Source: Chitinophagaceae bacterium (GTDB lineage Bacteria; Bacteroidota; Bacteroidia; Chitinophagales; Chitinophagaceae). Taken from it: a stretch of DNA of 8,850 nt. Below are positions 6,341 through 8,850 of the stretch, in pieces; within the stretch, counting starts at the first letter, position 1, and every line of letters begins with the position of its first letter. The notes beneath the pieces were generated by a model. That model made no database searches. It worked only from the letters and a program-made list of their open reading frames with translations, and was not told the origin of the DNA. The stretch is from the NCBI GenBank assembly GCA_025362915.1, contig JANYEU010000016.1, positions 1 through 8,850 on the forward strand, given 5' to 3'. The position numbers and the translations under genes are program-made.

Positions 6341-7789
6341 CTATTCTATTATCCACGTATCCTTACTACCTCCGCCTTGAGACGAGTTTACCACCAAGCT
6401 ACCTTCCTTTAAGGCTACCCTTGTCAATCCGCCAGGAACAATCTCCACACCATCAGGACCACACAAGGCATAAGGGCGAAAATCTACGTGGCGTGGAACA
6501 AACTTACCATCTATAAAGCATGGTACGGTTGATAGTTTAATGATTGGTTGTGCAATAAAGCTCCTTGGTTCTTTTTCTACAGCAATGATAAATTCAGCAA
6601 TCTCCTCATCAGTGGCACTATTGCCCATCAACATACCATACCCCCCCGATTGGTTGGTACGTTTGATAACCATACTATGAATATTTTCAAACACATATTT
6701 CCTGTGGTCTGCACTGCTCAATTCATAAGTAGGTACGTTTGGCAGTATCGGGTCTTCATTCAGGTAATATTTTATCATGGCGGGTACATAATTATACACT
6801 GCCTTGTCATCAGCCACACCATTACCCAGTGCATTTACGATGGCTACATTGCCCTTTGCATAAGCACTCATCAACCCAGGTACGCCCAACAAACTATCTT
6901 TTCTAAATACTTCCGGGTCTAGGAATTCATCATCCACACGCCTATAAATAACATGTACCTGCCTTAAACCATTGGTTGTCTTTGCATATGCCTTAAAGTT
7001 ATCTACCACCAAGTCCCTTCCTTCCACCAGTTCAATACCCATACTCCTAGCCAAGAAAGTATGTTCGTAGTAGGCAGAGTTATACACGCCTGGGGTAAGC
7101 AATACCACGTTAGGGTTGCTCAGTTGGGATGGAGCCAATTGCAGCAGTATCTCATGCAATTTTATAGGGTAGCTACTTACCATCTTGGCTTTGCTGCTAA
7201 ATAATAAATCGGGGAAAAGACGTTTGGTAACTTCCCTGTTTTCCAGCATGTAGCTAACGCCACTTGGGGTACGTAGGTTGTCTTCCAGTATATAAAAAGT
7301 GCCATCATCACCCCTTATCAAATCTATGCCGCTAATGTGTACATATATATCATGCATCACTTTAATACCTACCACCTCACGGGTAAAATGCGCACAACTG
7401 GTTATTAGTTCTTCAGGTACTATACCTTCTTTTAATATGGTTTGCTCATTATAAATATCCTTCAAAAACATATTCAACGCTTTCAAGCGCTGTTTGATGC
7501 CTTTTTCTATATGTGCCCATTCGGCAGAAGTAATGATACGTGGAATAATATCGAATGGAAAAATACGTTCTATGCCCGCATTGTCCGAGTAAACGGTAAA
7601 TGTAATCCCTTGATTCATGAAAAGCTCACTTGCCAGTTTGTCTTTTTGGTGTAAGGCGTCTACGGGCAAGCCTTTCAATGCTTCAACTACTTTACTATAT
7701 TGTTCACGAATGCCTGAGCCTGTGCTCATTTCATCCCAAATGCCGGGTTGTGTTAGGTACTGTTGTAGTAAGGTAGCGCTATTCTTCAT
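6341..7789 (-). CDS. Circularly permuted ATP-grasp protein (DUF404/DUF407 family)
   Basis: Predicted cytoplasmic ATP-dependent ligase of 482 residues, full length for the circularly permuted type 2 ATP-grasp family. Signature segments in order: DNAGIERIFPFDIIPRII (69-86), LKALNMFLKDIY (103-114), GIDLIRGDDGTFYILEDN (154-171) continuing into LRTPSGVSYMLENR, TPGVYNSAYYEHTFLARSMG (232-251), VIYRRVDDEFLDP (280-292), VNALGNGVADDKAVYNYVP (318-336), VIKRTNQSGGYGMLMG (374-389) and VPGGLTRVAL (451-460) with the terminal SQGGGSKDTWI. Such enzymes join a carboxylate to an amine through an acyl phosphate; the true substrate of this family is unknown to me. Its companion alpha-E gene follows. In many genomes the pair is accompanied by a transglutaminase-like protease and sometimes a proteasome-like hydrolase; neither is in this window. 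The start at 7789 is the natural ATG. Stop is TAG. Confidence 0.95.
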   Translation of the reverse strand: MKNSATLLQQYLTQPGIWDEMSTGSGIREQYSKVVEALKGLPVDALHQKDKLASELFMNQGITFTVYSDNAGIERIFPFDIIPRIITSAEWAHIEKGIKQRLKALNMFLKDIYNEQTILKEGIVPEELITSCAHFTREVVGIKVMHDIYVHISGIDLIRGDDGTFYILEDNLRTPSGVSYMLENREVTKRLFPDLLFSSKAKMVSSYPIKLHEILLQLAPSQLSNPNVVLLTPGVYNSAYYEHTFLARSMGIELVEGRDLVVDNFKAYAKTTNGLRQVHVIYRRVDDEFLDPEVFRKDSLLGVPGLMSAYAKGNVAIVNALGNGVADDKAVYNYVPAMIKYYLNEDPILPNVPTYELSSADHRKYVFENIHSMVIKRTNQSGGYGMLMGNSATDEEIAEFIIAVEKEPRSFIAQPIIKLSTVPCFIDGKFVPRHVDFRPYALCGPDGVEIVPGGLTRVALKEGSLVVNSSQGGGSKDTWIIE

Positions 7790-8216
7790 TCCTAAATCAA
7801 TTTAATTCTCTAAATATGGTTGGTTGCCACGTGCCACAAAGCATTTTGAATTTGCAAAATTGAAGGTAATACTAAAAAGCGTTGTCCCCCAATCAGCTGT
7901 ATAAAAGTCTATACATTAAATTTATTGCAATGTAGGGTTTTTGTTGCAATATGTTCATCTAAGATTGATTTTAAGAAGAAATTATTCTAAAATGCAGGAT
8001 AAATAGTTGAAATGTTTTATTTATTGTAATATAAAAAGGAAAAGTAAGGCGTTTTGGCTTGAAGTAATAAGTTTTATAAGAGTTGTTGTTATGATTGCAA
8101 GCATATTTCCCTAAAGCTTATTTCAAAGGATGCGATGCCAATGTCTTAAATACATAAACCTAGCAATTATATAAACAATATAGTTAATTGTATAACGCTT
8201 GAAGTTGGGGGTGGTC

Positions 8217-8224
8217 TAGCTTTG
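8217..8224 (+). promoter_or_regulatory. Candidate -7 element (TAGCTTTG) for the secreted-protein gene
   Basis: TAGCTTTG fully matches the Bacteroidota TAnnTTTG element and lies about 70 bases upstream of the ATG at 8293. The nearest TTG triplets leave gaps of about 15 or 26 bases, neither an ideal -33 spacing. The match and position make it the best promoter candidate in this gap. Confidence 0.5.
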
Positions 8225-8246
8225 CAGTATTAATATTAATGTTTGC

Positions 8247-8268
8247 CTCAATACAATTTTGCATTGAG
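8247..8268 (+). other. Small leader hairpin CTCAAT/ATTGAG
   Basis: Six-base perfect arms (8247-8252 and 8263-8268) enclose a 10-base loop, inside the presumed leader of the secreted-protein gene and 24 bases before its ATG. The stem is short and AT-rich, so it could be chance. Confidence 0.25.
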
Positions 8269-8292
8269 TTATCACTTTAAAAAAGAAATAAA

Positions 8293-8850
8293 ATGAATTC
8301 AAAATTTTTAATAGCTTTCTTAGTGTTTAGCATTTGTACGCTAACAAAGCCGCAGGCACAGATTAGTTTAAATCTCAATATCGGTTTGCAACCAGTTTGG
8401 GGGCCGGTAGGGTATGAAAGGGTGGATTACTATTATCTGCCAGACATTGAAACCTATTACAATGTACCCAACCGCCAATATACTTACCTTGTAAATGGCA
8501 GGTGGATTACTACTTATTCATTGCCACCAAGTCACAGGGATTATGATTTGTATAGTGGATATAAGGTAGTGATGAATGGATCTAGACCCTACGAAAATCA
8601 TGCAATTAATCGTGTTAAATACGCTGATATGCGAAATAGACACGACCAAGCTGTAATAAGAGATAGTAGGGATGTTCGATATTTTGAAAATAAGAATCAC
8701 CCAAGACATGGCGAGTGGAAAGGTAATGGGCATGACAACAGGAATAAAAATGAACATGGTAACAGAGGCGAGGAGCATAGGGATAACAGGTATGAAGAAC
8801 ATGGGCATGGAGATAACGGTCATGGAGAACATGGTCATGAGGATGGCGGT
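8293..8850 (+). CDS. Secreted hypothetical protein with His/Gly-rich tail (3' truncated by window)
   Basis: An open frame of 186 codons from ATG at 8293 runs without a stop to the right edge, so the C-terminus is missing. Residues 1-23 form a signal peptide: MNSKF, a hydrophobic core LIAFLVFSIC, then a likely cleavage site after AQ in KPQAQ. The export compartment (periplasm or outside) is inferred. Residues about 34-97 are rich in Tyr, Trp and Pro (QPVWGPVGYERVDYYYLPD, YYNVPNRQYTYL, GRWITTYSLPP, DYDLYSGYKVV). From memory this resembles a recurrent uncharacterised Bacteroidota secreted domain. From about residue 135 the protein turns into low-complexity, highly charged sequence with many GHG, EHG and NRN pieces; the His/Asp/Glu density suggests metal binding, which is inference. 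AAAGAAATAAA precedes the ATG with no true Shine-Dalgarno. A candidate promoter lies at 8217. Confidence 0.85.
   Translation, partial: MNSKFLIAFLVFSICTLTKPQAQISLNLNIGLQPVWGPVGYERVDYYYLPDIETYYNVPNRQYTYLVNGRWITTYSLPPSHRDYDLYSGYKVVMNGSRPYENHAINRVKYADMRNRHDQAVIRDSRDVRYFENKNHPRHGEWKGNGHDNRNKNEHGNRGEEHRDNRYEEHGHGDNGHGEHGHEDGG

Larger units (their letters stand above)
7790..8292. other. 503-bp divergent intergenic region
   Basis: AT-rich, no convincing gene on either strand and no RNA gene that I recognise. It separates the minus-strand ATP-grasp gene from the plus-strand secreted-protein gene, so it should hold both promoters. On the minus strand, CAATTTTG (7855-7862) is one base off TAnnTTTG and lies 66-73 bases upstream of the ATP-grasp ATG. 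A short ATTTTG/CAAAAT inverted repeat (7843-7848, 7855-7860) overlaps it. The middle part, about 7920-8190, shows nothing that I can name. Confidence 0.5.

Noticed and set aside
8518..8838. Minus-strand frame of 106 codons rich in Met, Ile, Pro and Val
   Set aside because: It is the complement of the His/Gly-rich coding region of the secreted protein. The plus frame has a signal peptide and a promoter candidate.

Overview
The window reads as chromosomal DNA of a Bacteroidota bacterium, most likely Chitinophagaceae or a close relative. The evidence is moderate-to-low GC content, weak or absent Shine-Dalgarno sequences, matches to the Bacteroidota -7 promoter element TAnnTTTG, and the gene families present. 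I see no rRNA, tRNA, CRISPR array, integrase or complete insertion sequence. Six complete genes and one gene cut by the right edge are well supported. A very short open frame at the left edge is doubtful.

Layout: (1) 1-484 has no confident gene. It holds a 14-bp palindrome near the left edge and an imperfect tandem array with an exact 21-bp period (about 246-455). (2) 485-2906 is a divergent pair: a sugar/H+ symporter of the major facilitator superfamily on the minus strand and an AraC-family regulator on the plus strand. Their shared 223-bp gap carries a long inverted repeat made of CACAAAGG-like units. This looks like a small, locally controlled sugar-uptake locus with no catabolic enzyme in view. 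(3) 3009-4553 (minus) encodes a YifB/ComM-type Mg-chelatase-like AAA+ ATPase. (4) 4665-5165 (minus) encodes an unrecognised four-helix membrane protein. (5) 5282-7789 (minus) encodes a circularly permuted ATP-grasp protein followed by an alpha-E domain protein. This is a widespread but biochemically poorly understood pair predicted to make or attach a peptide-like product. (6) 7790-8292 is a 503-bp divergent intergenic region. It leads to a secreted protein (8293 to the right edge) with a conserved tyrosine-rich N-terminal half and a His/Gly-rich tail.

The least explained material is partly non-coding. Four of the intergenic gaps carry their own, mutually unrelated repeat or hairpin: the 21-bp array, the CACAAAGG inverted repeat, a 19-bp-arm hairpin after the alpha-E gene, and an 11-bp-arm inverted repeat between the ATP-grasp and alpha-E genes. 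The best candidate for an under-described biological system is the ATP-grasp/alpha-E pair. In this window it stands without the transglutaminase-like and proteasome-like partners often found beside it.
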